The notes under the pieces are model-generated. The model saw only the letters and a program-made list of their open reading frames with translations. It searched no databases and was not told the DNA's origin. The translations under genes and the position numbers were made by a program. A stretch of DNA of 64,000 nucleotides. Origin: Agapanthus africanus (lineage: Eukaryota; Streptophyta; Magnoliopsida; Asparagales; Amaryllidaceae). The first letter of the stretch is position 1. Each line of letters starts with the position of its first letter. The stretch spans positions 164,519,911 to 164,583,910 of the forward strand of contig JASDDO010000014.1 in NCBI GenBank assembly GCA_030015575.1. The letters run 5' to 3'. Below, piece after piece: positions 10,525 through 22,524 of the stretch.

Positions 10525-13500
10525 TTAATCCAAATAAACTGGCTCTTGTAAGAACAAGAGCTCCTCCGTGGGGTCAGTGGAAAAATACGGCTTTAGTCTA
10601 TGTCCATTTACTTTGAAAACTGTGCCGTTTTTAACATTTTCTACTTCTACAGCCCCGTGCGGGAATACAGACCGCACAACAAAAGGTCCCTTCCAACGAG
10701 ATCGGAGCTTACCCGCATGAAGGTGTAAACGTGAATCATAAAGAAGGACTTGTTGACCAGGTAAAAATGTTTTCCTTAAAATGCTTTTATCATGAAAAAC
10801 CTTAGTCCTATTCTTTGTGATTACAGCATTATCATAAGCTTCATCGCGGAGTTCGCTTAGCTCGTTAAGTTGCAGCTTCCGAAAGTTGCAAGCAAGGTTT
10901 AGATCAAAATTTATTTCCTTTATAGCCCACAATGCTTTATGTTCTATCTCAACAGGTAGATGACATGCTTTACCAAAAACTATCCTATATGGAGACATTC
11001 CTAGGTCGGTCTTATATGCAGTTCTGAATGCCCAAAGAGCATCCGTCAATTTGGTCGACCAATCTTTTCTATTTTTAGCAACAGTTTTCTCCAGGATAAG
11101 TTTGATTTGTCTGTTTGAGATCTCAGCCTGCCCGCTTGTTTGGGGATGATAGGGTGTAGAAAGACGGTGGTTGATTGAGTATTTTCGCATCAGAGTCTCG
11201 AAAGATCTGTTGCAGAAGTGCGTCCCATTATCGCTAATGATAGCACGTGGGTGTCCAAATCGCGAAAAGATATTCTCTTTCAAGAACTTAATGACAACTT
11301 TCCTGTCATTAGTGCGACATGGAATGGCTTCTACCCACTTTGAGACATAATCAACCGCCAGCAAAATGTACAGATTCCCAAAGGAGTTGGGAAAAGGACC
11401 CATAAAATCAATGCCTCAAACATCAAACATTTCAACAACCAGAATGGGTTGCTGAGGCATTTCATTCCTCTGGGATATTCTACCTGTATACTGACATTGT
11501 GTACAGGTTTTGCAATACTCAAATGCGTCCTTGAATAAGGTCGGCCAGTAAAATCCACATTGCAAAACCTTTTCCGCTGTCTTTCTAGGACCAAAGTGAC
11601 CCCCACAAGCCTGATCATGACAAAATGAAAGAACACTCTTGAACTCTTCATTTGGGACGCACCGGCGAATGATCTGATCAGGACAATATTTAAACAAATA
11701 AGGCTCGTCCCAGTAAAAGTGTTTTACTTGGGAAAGAAAACGGTATTTGTCCTGTTTTGACCAATCGCTCGGTATAAGTCCCGTGGCATGATAGTTCACA
11801 ATATCCCTGAACCATGGTTCAGCGGATATGCTCAAGAGTTGTTCGTCAGGGAATGAGTCATTGATCGGTAGGGTCACAGGGGAAGAAACGATGCGTGAAA
11901 GGTGGTCAGCTACTACGTTTTCACATCCTTTCTTATCTTTGATAACAAGATCAAATTCTTGTAAAAGTAGGATCCAACGTATTAGTCGACCTTTTGCATC
12001 TTTCTTCGCCAGAAGATGTTTTAAAGCGGAATGGTCAGTATATACAACTATAGGTGAGCCGATTAAGTAAGGCCTGAATTTTTCTAACGCAAATACAACC
12101 GCTAAAAGCTCTTTCTCGGTGGTTGTATAATTGATTTGCGCATCATTCAAGGTCTTACTAGCATAGTAAATCACGTGTGGCATCTTATCAATGTGCTGTC
12201 CTAAGACTGCACCTACTGCAAAATCAGATGCGTCACACATCAGCTCAAAGGGGTAGTCCCAATTTGGTGATGATAAAACGGGGGCTGTGGTGAGTGGGTG
12301 TTTAAGTGAGTCGAAAGCTGTCTCGCAATCCGAGTCAAAATGGAAGGTCGTATCCTTGGCCAGAAGTAGTGTTAAAGGTCTAGCAATTTTGCTAAAGTCC
12401 TTTATGAATCTCCTATAAAAGCCCGCATGGCCAAGGAAAGAGCGAATATCTTTGACGCTTTTGGGATGTGGCAGGTTGTGAATGACATCTACTTTAGCTC
12501 TGTCAACCTCAATGCCTTTCTGTGAAATGACATGTCCAAGGACTATTCCTTCTTGGACCATAAAATGGCATTTTTCCCAGTTCAATGTCAAGTTCTTCTC
12601 TTTGCAACGAGTAAGAACAGCGTCAAGATTCGCTAGGCAATCAGAAAAAGAGTCTCCAAAAATCGAGAAGTCGTCCATAAAGATCTCCAAAAAATTCTCT
12701 ACCATATCAGAGAATATCCCCATCATACACCGCTGAAAGGTAGCGGGAGCATTGCATAACCCAAAGGGCATGCGACTGTAAGTAAAGGTACCAAAAGGAC
12801 AAGTAAAAGTGGTTTTATCTTGATCCTTTTTGGCGATGGGGACCTGATTGTAGCCTGAGTATCCGTCCATAAAACAATAAAACTCTCGTCCCGCTAAGTG
12901 TTCCAGCATCTGATCAATAAATGGTAGAGGAAAATGATCTTTCCTCGTAGCAGCGTTGAGTTTTCTATAATCGATGCATACACGCCACCCAGTTTGGGCG
13001 CGTGTTTGAATCAACTCATTCGCCTCATTTGTGATAACTGTGATGCCGGATTTCTTAGGAACGACATGTATAGGACTTACCCATTGGCTATCGGAGATGG
13101 GGTATATAATACCACTATCTAAGCATTTGACGATCTCTTTCATGACAGCTTCCTTCATGACGGGATTCAACCGTCTCTGTGGTTCTCGGGTCGGTCTGGC
13201 ATCATCCATCACATGTATATGATGTTCAACTATCAAGGGACTAATCCCTTTGATGTCCGCCATACTCCAACCAAACGCCTCTTTGTTAGATCTCAATACC
13301 GATAAAAGGGCATTCTCTTGCTCTGATGCAAGAGAAGCGGAAATGATAACCGGTAATGACTCGTTCTCACCAAGATAAGCATATTTTAGGTGAGAAGGTA
13401 AAATTTTGAGATCTAACTCAGGCGGAGAAATGATAGAAGGAAAGGTCATAGATTGATTTTTGGATCTACAAAGAAGCTCAGAGCCTGTGAAAGATACAGA

Positions 13501-16065
13501 CTCGGGTGGAGAAAAGTCAGAAGTGCAGGACTCATGTGTAGCTAAAGTGTCCTCACTAAGATCATGTATGAAATCAAACAGAGATGTGCTAATGTCTTCG
13601 AGATCAGTAAAGCAAAGATCCTCAGCTCCACAACTATCGGGAGCGATCTCATGGACGGAGCACACATCTAAAATATGAGCAGAGGGTTCTGACGGCTGAC
13701 TTCCAACTGTATAGATATTTAGTTCAATGGTCATATTTCCAAATGATAAATTCATTGAACCATTTCTACAGTTGATAACAGCGTTGGAAGTGGCAAGGAA
13801 AGGACGACCTAGAATCACCGGAATTTGGCCCCGGGGGTTTGCTACAGGATGTGTGTCGAGCACAATGAAGTCTACAGGGAAAACAAATTCCCCGACCTTT
13901 ATCAATACATCCTCTAATTCACCCCTTGGTTTGGTGATAGATCGGTCTGCCATCTGGAGAGTGCAATGAGCAGGTTTCAGCTCTCCAATCCCTAATTGCT
14001 CATAGACAGAATAAGGTAACAGGTTAACACTCGCGCCAAGGTCTAACAGAGCACGATTTATGTTTTTACCCCCAATCGAAATCGAAATTGTAGGACAACC
14101 TGGGTCCTTTCTTTTCTTTGGAAGCTGGGGTATAAAAGCAGTGCTGATGTTATTAGACATAAAGACCTTCTTCGGCACTTGGGTCTTCCTCTTCCTAGTG
14201 CACAAGTCCTTTAGAATTTTCGCATAAGCGGGGACTTGCTGAATCGCATCTAGGAGAGGGATATTGATGTTAACCTGTTTGAACATCTCTAAAATTTTCT
14301 CCATATGAGGACTCGTTCTATTAGCCCTTAGCCGGTTCGGGTAAGGTGCTTTCGCAATAAGCGCGGGGTCCATCATAGGAGAAGGAAAGGGGGGTAGACA
14401 AGGTCCCAAAGGAGGTGTGGGGACCGTCTGTGGAGAACTATAAGGGTTGGGTGAAGGTGTTGAGCCTAAGGGGAAATGGAGAATAGGCTCGTGCGAAAGT
14501 GGTTTGGTAGAAGAAGAAGGATCAGAAGGTGAAGTGTGTGTGTGTGGGAAAGACTCAGCCGGGGTGTTGATATGATTTTCAGTATCATCAATATCTTCCC
14601 CGACATGATTGTTCAGCACTCTTCCCGATCTCAACGTGGTAATGGCATTTACATTGTAATGCCCAGGATTCTGTAGGGGTTGAGAGGGAAGTTTCCCTTT
14701 TTCTCTCGCACTCATTTCGGCTTTTAAGCGTGCGATTTCAGCTTCCATCGTGCGAATACTCTCAGCTTGGGACGCTGAGTTTTTCTTTATTTCACTGACG
14801 GAAGATCTAACCTCAGTCGAAACATCCATGAAATTTGCTAAAAGTGATTTCATGGTTTGAGTGAATTGAGAGAAATCGTCAGCACAGGGCTGCATAGGAT
14901 TAGACTGTGCAGGAGTGTTGCCCTGGTTTTGGAAATTTTGTGACTGATAGGGGTGCTGAGTGAGTTGTAGGGGTTGCTGTTGTGGTGGAGGAAGAGCCCG
15001 TTGAAATTGATTCGTGTTTGGAACCGTGTTTTGAGATTGGTTTTGGTTCCAAGCAAAATTCGGGTGGTTCCTCCAACCCTGATTGTAACTGGAAGAATAT
15101 GGATCGTTTCGAGGTCTTTGAAATGCGGCATTAGAATGCTCGTGACCTTGAAACGCAGAGTTTAATGGACATTCTTCCGTTAAATATGATGGATCAGAAC
15201 AGCACCCACAAACAGTTTTGGGGAGTGACATTGGGTTTAGGGAGGCTGCTGCAAATTTGTGTTCCATAGCGTCGAGCTTCTTTTGCATTGCTGCCATTTC
15301 AGCTCGGACACCTATGGACACATCTATTTGGTGTACGCCACCCCTATTCAATGGTTGTGTTCCACTCTCCCAAATTAGTGACTTTTCAGCGAACTCTTCT
15401 AAGTATCGCCAGGCTTCCCTATCATCCTTAGTCATAAATGTACCTTGACACATGTTTTCAAGGCTCTGTTTAGTGCTAGGGTTACTGCCCTCATATATGA
15501 TTCGGCAAAGCTCCCATCTCGGGATGCCGTGGTGAGGACATTGAACCAATAGATCCTTGAAACGTTCAAAGTATTTTGAAAATGGTTCGGCAGGGAGCTG
15601 GGCAAATTGGTTCAGTTCGCTACGGATTCGAGCCGTCTTTTGGACTGGGTAAAATTTCTTAAGGAATGCGGCGACGAATTCTTCCCAATTCGTAATAGAG
15701 TGTGCGGTGGTGTTATATAGCCACTTCTCGGCTATATCGCACAAAGTAAATGGAAGAAGTCGTAGACGCATCGCATCCACTGAAAGTTGTGACGTACCCA
15801 TCATTGCGCATACGTTTTCAAATTTGGTAATGAAAACGTAAGCGTCCTCGGTCTCGAGTCCGTGGTATTTGGGTAAAAGATTGATATACTGGGGCTTTAT
15901 TTCAAAGTTGTCCCCATTGGCTGGTGGTGTGGATAAGCAGGTCGAAAGAGGACCTCTATGTGGATAGCATCTTTCCTGGAGAGAAATGTGGGGTGGAGTA
16001 GGATTCTGCGCACCAACGGACGGTGGCAGATTAGGGTTAAAGAAATTTGATGGATTCGGATCCAT
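10525..16065 (-). pseudogene. gag-pol: Athila gag-pol polyprotein with one internal stop
   Basis: One frame runs from the ATG at 16065 to 10525 (about 1846 codons) with a single TGA at 11416-11418. In order: gag with the WEEFVAAFLKKFYP capsid motif (residues about 125-140), a Cys-rich CGCC segment near 285, protease with LLDLGASVNLLP (about 670; the DLG form is usual in Athila) and LGRPFLAT, RT with FMDGYSGYNQ (about 1065) and a FMDD active site (about 1128), RNase H with TEKELLAVVFALEK, then integrase with HH-CC residues (about 1480-1522) and the DDE core after the stop ([30 protein letters not shown]). The stop falls exactly where related integrases have Trp before GIDFMGPFP, so it is a TGG-to-TGA change. 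All other catalytic motifs are present. Confidence 0.95.
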
Positions 16066-17142
16066 CGGTGTGGGTGTGGTAGTGGGTAAAGAAAAGGTAA
16101 ATGGAGAATTATCGACTTCGGAGTCGATAAAAGGTACGCGGACTAAACGGGCACTAGAATCCCGTGTCCAGCCTATCTTGCACTAAAAAGGGTTAGTACA
16201 AGTGGCAGCGTTGACTTATAATTAGGGATGAATGAATGCGGTGCTTGCTTTGAAAAAGGGACGGATTTTGAAAAAATGATGCGACAAAACAAATGCAGCA
16301 CACAACCCTAGAATCTAATGGTCACCTAGGTCCGATCTCTAGTCCGCTCCTAACTGCCAAAAGACAAGCCGCAGGATAGAATCCTCCACTGCCTCTTTGT
16401 CCCCCTGTGGCCGGATAAGTGCCAGGTAAGTGGGAAGGAACCACCACTACAGTGGACCTAATTAATAACCACTAGCCTTAGACACACTCGCCTTAGGCAC
16501 CACAAGAAAACGCGGATAAGCAATGAATTACCCACGACCTTCTCTTGTCCTATTGAGCGCGACAGTCCTTAGAGTCTTCTCTAGATTTCTTTTAGTTAAT
16601 GGAGGTAATGCGGATGCAAGTTTGACGATTTTCGGGGCCTAGGAAGGGTAATGAAATCCCCACCTAATTTGGATTTGGTCGTGCCCCTTAAATTTCCGTA
16701 TTAGAATGCAAAACAACCAAGAAAACAAAAACACGCACAATTTTAATTTTGCTTTGCGCGCTGCGATTTATTTGCAAAGAATCCTGCAGAAAAGGGTTAG
16801 TTGGAGCTAAAAAGTGAGAGGGGAGAGAGACAGAAAATACCTGCACTGAAAATATTTCAGTGATCCCTCAAGACTGCGGCGCTTCCGCCGCAATAGGCAC
16901 GTATTTGCCGCTCTTCCGCGGTCTGTTGATGGGTTCACTGTACCAAACTTCTTCAGCTGCTTCCTGTTCCTATCTCCAGCTCTCTGGTATATTCAAACAA
17001 ATTTTTCCACAGAACAGAATGCTCCAGATCACCTTGCAATCAAATCACAACACACGTGTAAGAGTTTGTACGAATTTTGATTTCAAGAAGTAAAACGTAA
17101 TAATTCTTTCACTTCAAACTAAAAATGCAAATGAATTAGCGC
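16066..17142 (-). other. Athila 5' leader between primer-binding site and gag
   Basis: About 1.1 kb without a supported ORF. It is the usual untranslated leader length for this family. It contains short CCGCCGC-rich stretches (about 16870-16925) echoed in the LTR near 8645-8695. Confidence 0.7.
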
Positions 17143-17162
17143 GATCCCCGGCAACGGCGCCA
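17143..17162 (-). other. Athila primer-binding site
   Basis: On - it reads TGGCGCCGTTGCCGGGGA then TC, the classical Athila site complementary to the 3' end of tRNA-Asp. It starts three bases after the LTR end at 17166. Confidence 0.95.
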
Positions 17163-17165
17163 TTT

Positions 17166-18974
17166 TGATTGGAATATTTTCTGACGTGTATATGTAAAAA
17201 GTAACGACAATCAAAAAATTATATTGACCGCAATCAAACCACGGTGTCGGATGTAGTTAATGAATGAGTGCGGATCGTCCACAGGGATTGTGCAATTCAA
17301 TTGTATTTTGATACGTTTGAAATGAAATGTTAAACAACAATAAACGAAAACATGATTCAAGATGTGATTTGTATTCGCGTGTCACTATTCTTTACTCAAG
17401 AATCAAGAAACTATAAACAATCAAGAATCGGTAGTTTTGATAATATTTCCAATCAACAATCAAGAATATAAGAGAGGCTCGTAGGAATCGATCGGATCTT
17501 TAGACGTGATGTAATCTAAAGGGTTTCGTGTTCTTGTCCTTCGAAGAATTGATACTAGATCAATGGCGATCGACGAGAGTTAGGGTTTTCTTGATGAAAT
17601 TAGGGTTTCATCTCTTAACCCTTGTTCTTTCGAGGATACCGTTTATATTCTAACCTCTATCAATTCCAAGAAACGATCGGAACTCCCCAATCTCGAGCGA
17701 TATCGATCAAGAAAGCATCGCAACGAATTGGGTCGTCGATTCTTGAACTTGCTAGGGTTTACAAACTCGTGGGATTCAAGAATCGATTACAAATTTGTTA
17801 CATCATCATACTACAGATCGTTTCGACTCCCCGACGAGCGGAGTTTTATTCACACATCACCACAAAGACAATATTCAAGAATAGTAATGATAACATGATG
17901 CGGAATTTAAAGAAAACAAGATAAAAGAATATCACCTTTTATTTAATCAACAATTTCAATACATTCTTTCAAGAATCTACAAGAAGAAGAAATCGATCGT
18001 TGACTCGGCTTCGCTCGTCTCCGTGGATCGTGGATCTACTTTGATCTCTTGCCCGATTGAAGATCGGCTCGGCTCATAAAAGGGTTGAAGGCATCTTGCT
18101 TGGCTTGCACTCAAGATCTTGAATTGTTGTTGGATTTAGGGTTAGGGTTTCCTACAAGCTCTCTCACTAAACTTGAGGAAGAGGAAGATGAAGAATGGGA
18201 TTGATTTTTCTAAGCTTTCCCAAGGTTGAATAATATCTCAAATGATGAGCCTAGGGTCATATTTATAGACTCCCAAACCCTAGGTTAGATTTGAATTAGA
18301 ACTTTCCCTCCCAAAGTTTGTTGAAGGGTTTCTAGAAGGAGTTTGTTAGGAGTTAGCTTAGGGTTTAAGCTAGGGTTTAGGGAAAGTTCTAGAAAGATTA
18401 GGCTAGTTTGGGTGTTTGCTGATCTGGTGGAAGTATCTGGACTCTTCTGGAAGTTTGTGTGCATTTCTGAGCAGTGGGAACTGAAACAGGAGTTTTGGTG
18501 AAATTTGAGGAGCTGACTCCCTGGTCCCGCCGCGCAACCGCCGCATGAGGTGGGCATTGGCCGCCCTTCCGCCGCACATTGATGAGGTTGGGATCTGTGC
18601 TTTCTTCTGTTGCTTGGTACTTCTGTTTGGGCTTTTCTCTGATGTTTAGAATTTCAGTTTCCCTTCTGTGTTGATACCAGATTTGAGTTGAGTGAGTTTA
18701 CGAGCAATTGTAATGGTCGAGCGATGTAATGATCGAGCAAGCATCTCTTTTCCTGCATAGACTTCGAAACAGGGGTTGCAAGATATGGAAAATATGCTAT
18801 GTAATGCAATGCAGTTAATTTCCCTAGAATTGCCGGTTTTAAGGTCGAATACATGTAATTTGATATTTTGCGACCGATTAGCTAATATGTGAATTATGAA
18901 TACCGTACTCTTCTATATGTATGCAGATGATAAGGAAATTACCGGTTAAAATATGCAATATTTTCGACTGATCA
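17166..18974 (-). repeat. 5' LTR of Athila
   Basis: 1809 bp, the promoter-bearing copy. On -, a TATAAAT box lies at about 18262-18268. Telomere-like TTTAGGG words lie at about 18130-18150 and 18360-18385. Virtually identical to 7285-9093. Confidence 0.97.
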
Positions 18975-18979
18975 TATTC
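18975..18979. other. Target-site duplication of the Athila element, right
   Basis: TATTC, matching 7280-7284. Confidence 0.95.
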
Positions 18980-19012
18980 CCATCTCAATGGGGTGACGAA
19001 AAACACCCTACA
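18980..19012 (+). repeat. 3' LTR of copy A, last 33 bp
   Basis: CCATCTCAATGGGGTGACG through ACACCCTACA is the end of the LTR as in copy B (58019-58052) and in the 5' LTR (747-779). Unrelated sequence begins at 19013. Confidence 0.95.
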
Positions 19013-20150
19013 ACCGCCTCCTAAAGGAGGTTGCCTTTACCGTATACCAAGAACATCCTGTTATGTTCATAACTGCTTCCTATTGTTTCTCCAGGAGTAG
19101 ATTAATATCTGCTTATTACAGCTAGTGCAAAAGCAATATCTGGAATGGTACTTGACATACCATGATTGACTCAATTGCCTAAGCAAGTGATATGTCATTC
19201 ATACAAATCTCTCTCCTCATCAGTCTGGAATTCATCTCTTTAGAGAGGGTGACTCTATCACCTGCGGGTACATCACCATGCCAGGAGTCGTCCATTCTAA
19301 AATACTTTAGAATAGTGTCAAAGTATCCAAATTAGGATACTTCTCAAATCTAGATCTAAAACCATAGATCAGTTACCAGAATCCCTGATATTTTGTCCTG
19401 GTCCTATATGGAGAAACACCTTGTGATAACTACAGTATAACCGATCGTAATATAGGAAGATCACTTTGTATCAGGAGTACGTCATCCAAAAACCAGGACA
19501 TCACTCCCTAGTACCTTCTTACCAGGTCCATCTGTTATTCTAATGAAGTCAAACTCTATGACTGCCACATCAAAAATAGATGATCTATCTCTGCTATACT
19601 TGCTTTAGTTTATAAATAGATATAAGCTACTTGCCCACCATGCTTCCGCTGTTCCCACTGACTATAAGAATCCTCTGGTAGGGTCATATACACGTGCACT
19701 TCTAAAGCTAATTTAGAATGACGTTATAGTCATCCACCTGCCAGATCTCATAGTTTAGGACAGCAGTGGTGGCAAGTTTGGATCATCAAAACCTCCCTGT
19801 CACCGTTTTTGAGGAGACCGAAGTATCTCTCGGGTCGCTGAGATTACCCACTAAATCTGCGGAGTGGCTAGTGGATTGTCGAATCCAATTGAATTTTTAG
19901 GTTCTACTAAATTTTCAGTAACCGTTTGTGGTTCTGGAATCATTTCCAGTTCTACCATACTCCCACTAATGTTTTCTGAAAAGAATTCATTTTATTAAAA
20001 GGGGTGGCGAGTCAAGAACAATATAACCATTGATCCTTCAAATGGTAGAATGTTAACCCTCGTAAAGTCCGGGATAACCCACAAACTGCCATTACTGAAA
20101 CGTGTCTTGAGTTTATCCAGATTCTAGTTTTAAGAATAAGCTGGACTACA
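19013..20150 (-). pseudogene. Copia-2 pol remnant (integrase-RT linker to RT/RNase H boundary)
   Basis: No long ORF survives, but conceptual translation on - across stops gives copia-like stretches. About 19880-20110 reads like the integrase-to-RT linker (FFSENISGSMVELEMIPEPQ). About 19175-19310 reads like the region before RNase H (LKYFRMDDSWHGDVP, LSKEMNSRLMRREI, then a counterpart of the usual IPYASAVGSLMYA block). The order on - is correct for a copia pol. Several stops and frame changes make it a pseudogene. Similarity is judged by eye only. Confidence 0.65.
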
Positions 20151-22510
20151 CCATATACTTTAATATCGTTAAGATATGAATTCATTCTATATCCAATATA
20201 GAAAAAAAGACACTAATTTAATTTGAACCAGATAAAAAACATGCAGTTGTTTCCAATGCATATCGACTAAATGGAAGAAGGTCATGCAGTATTACTCATC
20301 AAGGAGTGCACCCACGGATGAATAAGCTGAAAAAGAAGCAAGTTCTCAAATATATTACTTACGATGGAATATCTAGCATAAGTATCTACATCTTCAATCA
20401 TCTCAAAGAATTCTAATACTTCTAACGTATGATTCTCTACTTTATTCTTATACCTATAACTCCTCAAAATTTGGACCTTGTATTTCAACAAAATACTTGT
20501 CTAAAACTAGAGAAGTCATAAGTAGACAGAATATAATACGAGTACCAACTCTCTTGTCTTAATGAACATTGGACAACATACAATACTTTGTATAAGTTCT
20601 TTGAGTTTAATAACTCAAACCTTATATGTCGTAGGTTGAAAACTGTGTTATGGTGAAGTTGAATTACACCGTTGTTGAATGCACCTTACCTAACCATCAA
20701 CTGATATAGGTAAATGTCATAAACATAATTTCAAAAAATTATGTTTCATTTTATAAAATAAACATACAGATATATCAGTTTAAAATTGGTGCATAACAAC
20801 AAATATTCAAAACAAAAAATTTGCCGTTAGGAAAAACCCAGGTGATTTCCTCAAATATCACCAATTATAAAGAATTCTAATATATTGAGTATCTAATCAC
20901 CCAATTCCCAATATTCTACTCCCACTCAGCATCTGTAATGCCATACAGATATGAGAATCAAGTTTGGTAAATATATACCTTAGAGTCAGAATCTAATTGG
21001 GAAAAAAAAATTCAATTAATACCGCACAGTAAAACTGAAATATGAAAATGTTTCAAGGGGATTGCCGGGTATTCTTAGTAATGTCTCTTCCACTATCCAG
21101 ATTCATGACAGTTGTCGCAATTTCTTTGCCCTCACTCCAATCCCTTTATATGTCTTTAGTTCTTACCTTCTATATACCATACTTAGACTAATTGGTTTTC
21201 TTCTTTACCTACCTTTCGGCACCTGCCTAAGGTTTGGAAGAAGACTATCCAATACGCATAATAGTTGTACTCTCCTAACACTTGGAGCACTCGTAACCTG
21301 AGTGAAGGGAAAAAGAAAAGACAACGAAATAATCTTATTCAATTTCTCCAGAACCGGAATCCATCCTCGAACAGAAACAAGTTTCTTCGAGTTCGTATGT
21401 AACTATATGATGGTATACCCAAGTAATATGGATCTTCGTAGTGATACGGAGTGTTCTGGAGAAATACAAAGGGAAAGTAGGAGTGGCAAGGATATATGTG
21501 GCTTAGTCGTGAATAATGACGATCTAAAACCAAAATGTGTAAGAAGGTTCGGTTAACTTGGTTCATGAGTTTTAGTTTAAGATCAGGTCATGGTCGTTGT
21601 CAAAGAGAGAGAGAGAAAAGAAACACTCAGCGTGCACTCTAACCTAGATTAGATTGGTTAATCATTTTATCTAATCAGAATGGCTCCCACTGTTTCCTCG
21701 AATTCTTCTTCAAATCCTAAAAGGAGAATTGGTCGGGATCTTATGAAAATCACCCGAGGAGTAACACCTCTTCATCAGTGGGAATCGGGACCCAACTATC
21801 ATCGCATGATAACTTAATGGAAGCCACTTACTACACTCCAGAAGGTATGTGCATGCCTGGCAAGTTTCCTTTATATTTGAAACTCCCGATATGGTTTTTA
21901 CCCATAGGACCCAAGTGACCTTGACTGAGTCAACATATCAAAGGGTTCCAGTCAAGTTCAATCCGTCATTATCTTGATTGCATTAAACCCACCCGTACGA
22001 GTCCTTGACTGAGCCAAAATGACTGTACGACTGTCCTAACCAATCGCATCACCATGCAACAGAAAAGCACTACATAGCTACCGAACACTACACTTCGGCT
22101 GGGCACGACATACATAGCACGGATACTAAGCAATACTAATCTGAAATGACGGAGGGTTACGGCTGGTTTTTGGCGAAAAACCTTTAACATGATGAACTTG
22201 ATATCGTTGAAGGAACTCGAGTGGTTTTACAAATATACAGTGGCATAAACTTTTGCCAAAGAGGCCACTCCCTGTGAAGGGATTTAGGCTCTTTCCTCAT
22301 CGAATGAGGTGCTGGATAACTTTTTTGCACTTAGGTGCCCAAATTTTTTTCTTATCTCTAGTTTTACCTGCACATAATTTTAATGCAACAAGAAATTTTT
22401 TTTGAACAACTTTGAAATTCGAACAGCAAGCAGGGATTTTGGAAATGCGATACGGAAAATTCCGTCGATCGAAACTCTAAATTAGTGCTAACAAGTCTAG
22501 CTTTTAGCAT
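20151..22510 (-). other. Copia-2 expected gag-protease-integrase region, not decodable
   Basis: By position this 2.4-kb stretch should hold gag, protease and integrase. I find no convincing conserved motif beyond a weak DRHYSRLSH-like fragment near 21500 on -. Short ORFs on both strands are likely chance. Confidence 0.4.
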
Positions 22511-22511
22511 G

Positions 22512-22524
22512 GCTCTAATACCAC
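22512..22524 (-). other. Copia-2 primer-binding site
   Basis: On -, TGGTATTAGAGCC follows the LTR end (CCAATCA) after a G. It differs by one base from TGGTATCAGAGCC, the initiator-Met tRNA site typical of plant copia elements. Confidence 0.8.

Larger units (their letters stand above)
7285..18974 (-). mobile_element. Athila-type Ty3/gypsy LTR retrotransposon, nearly intact
   Basis: 11,690 bp with two 1809-bp LTRs bounded by TG and CA, a 5-bp duplication TATTC, an Asp-tRNA-type primer-binding site next to the right LTR and a purine tract next to the left LTR. It therefore reads on -. One long gag-pol frame is interrupted by a single TGA. By eye I find only three differences between the two LTRs (near 7712/17593, 7773/17654 and 9060/18941), which indicates a very recent insertion. 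No envelope-like ORF follows pol. Confidence 0.97.
1..19012 (+). mobile_element. Copy A: gag-only Tat-like LTR retrotransposon, left end outside window, split by an Athila insertion
   Basis: The order read on + is 5' LTR tail (1-779), primer-binding site (785), broken gag-like gene (922-2709), structured noncoding region (2717-5612), polypurine tract (about 5612-5627) and 3' LTR (5628-7284, resuming at 18980-19012). Every block has a counterpart in the same order in copy B (56757-64000), which fixes the boundaries. There is no protease, RT, RNase H or integrase, so the element is non-autonomous. It sits inside the pol gene of copia-2. The bases after its end are ACCGC; the matching duplication would lie left of the window. 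Confidence 0.85.

Noticed and set aside
21302..21566. 84- and 75-codon ORFs on either strand within copia-2
   Set aside because: Lie in the expected gag-integrase stretch of a decayed element; no convincing motif on either strand.
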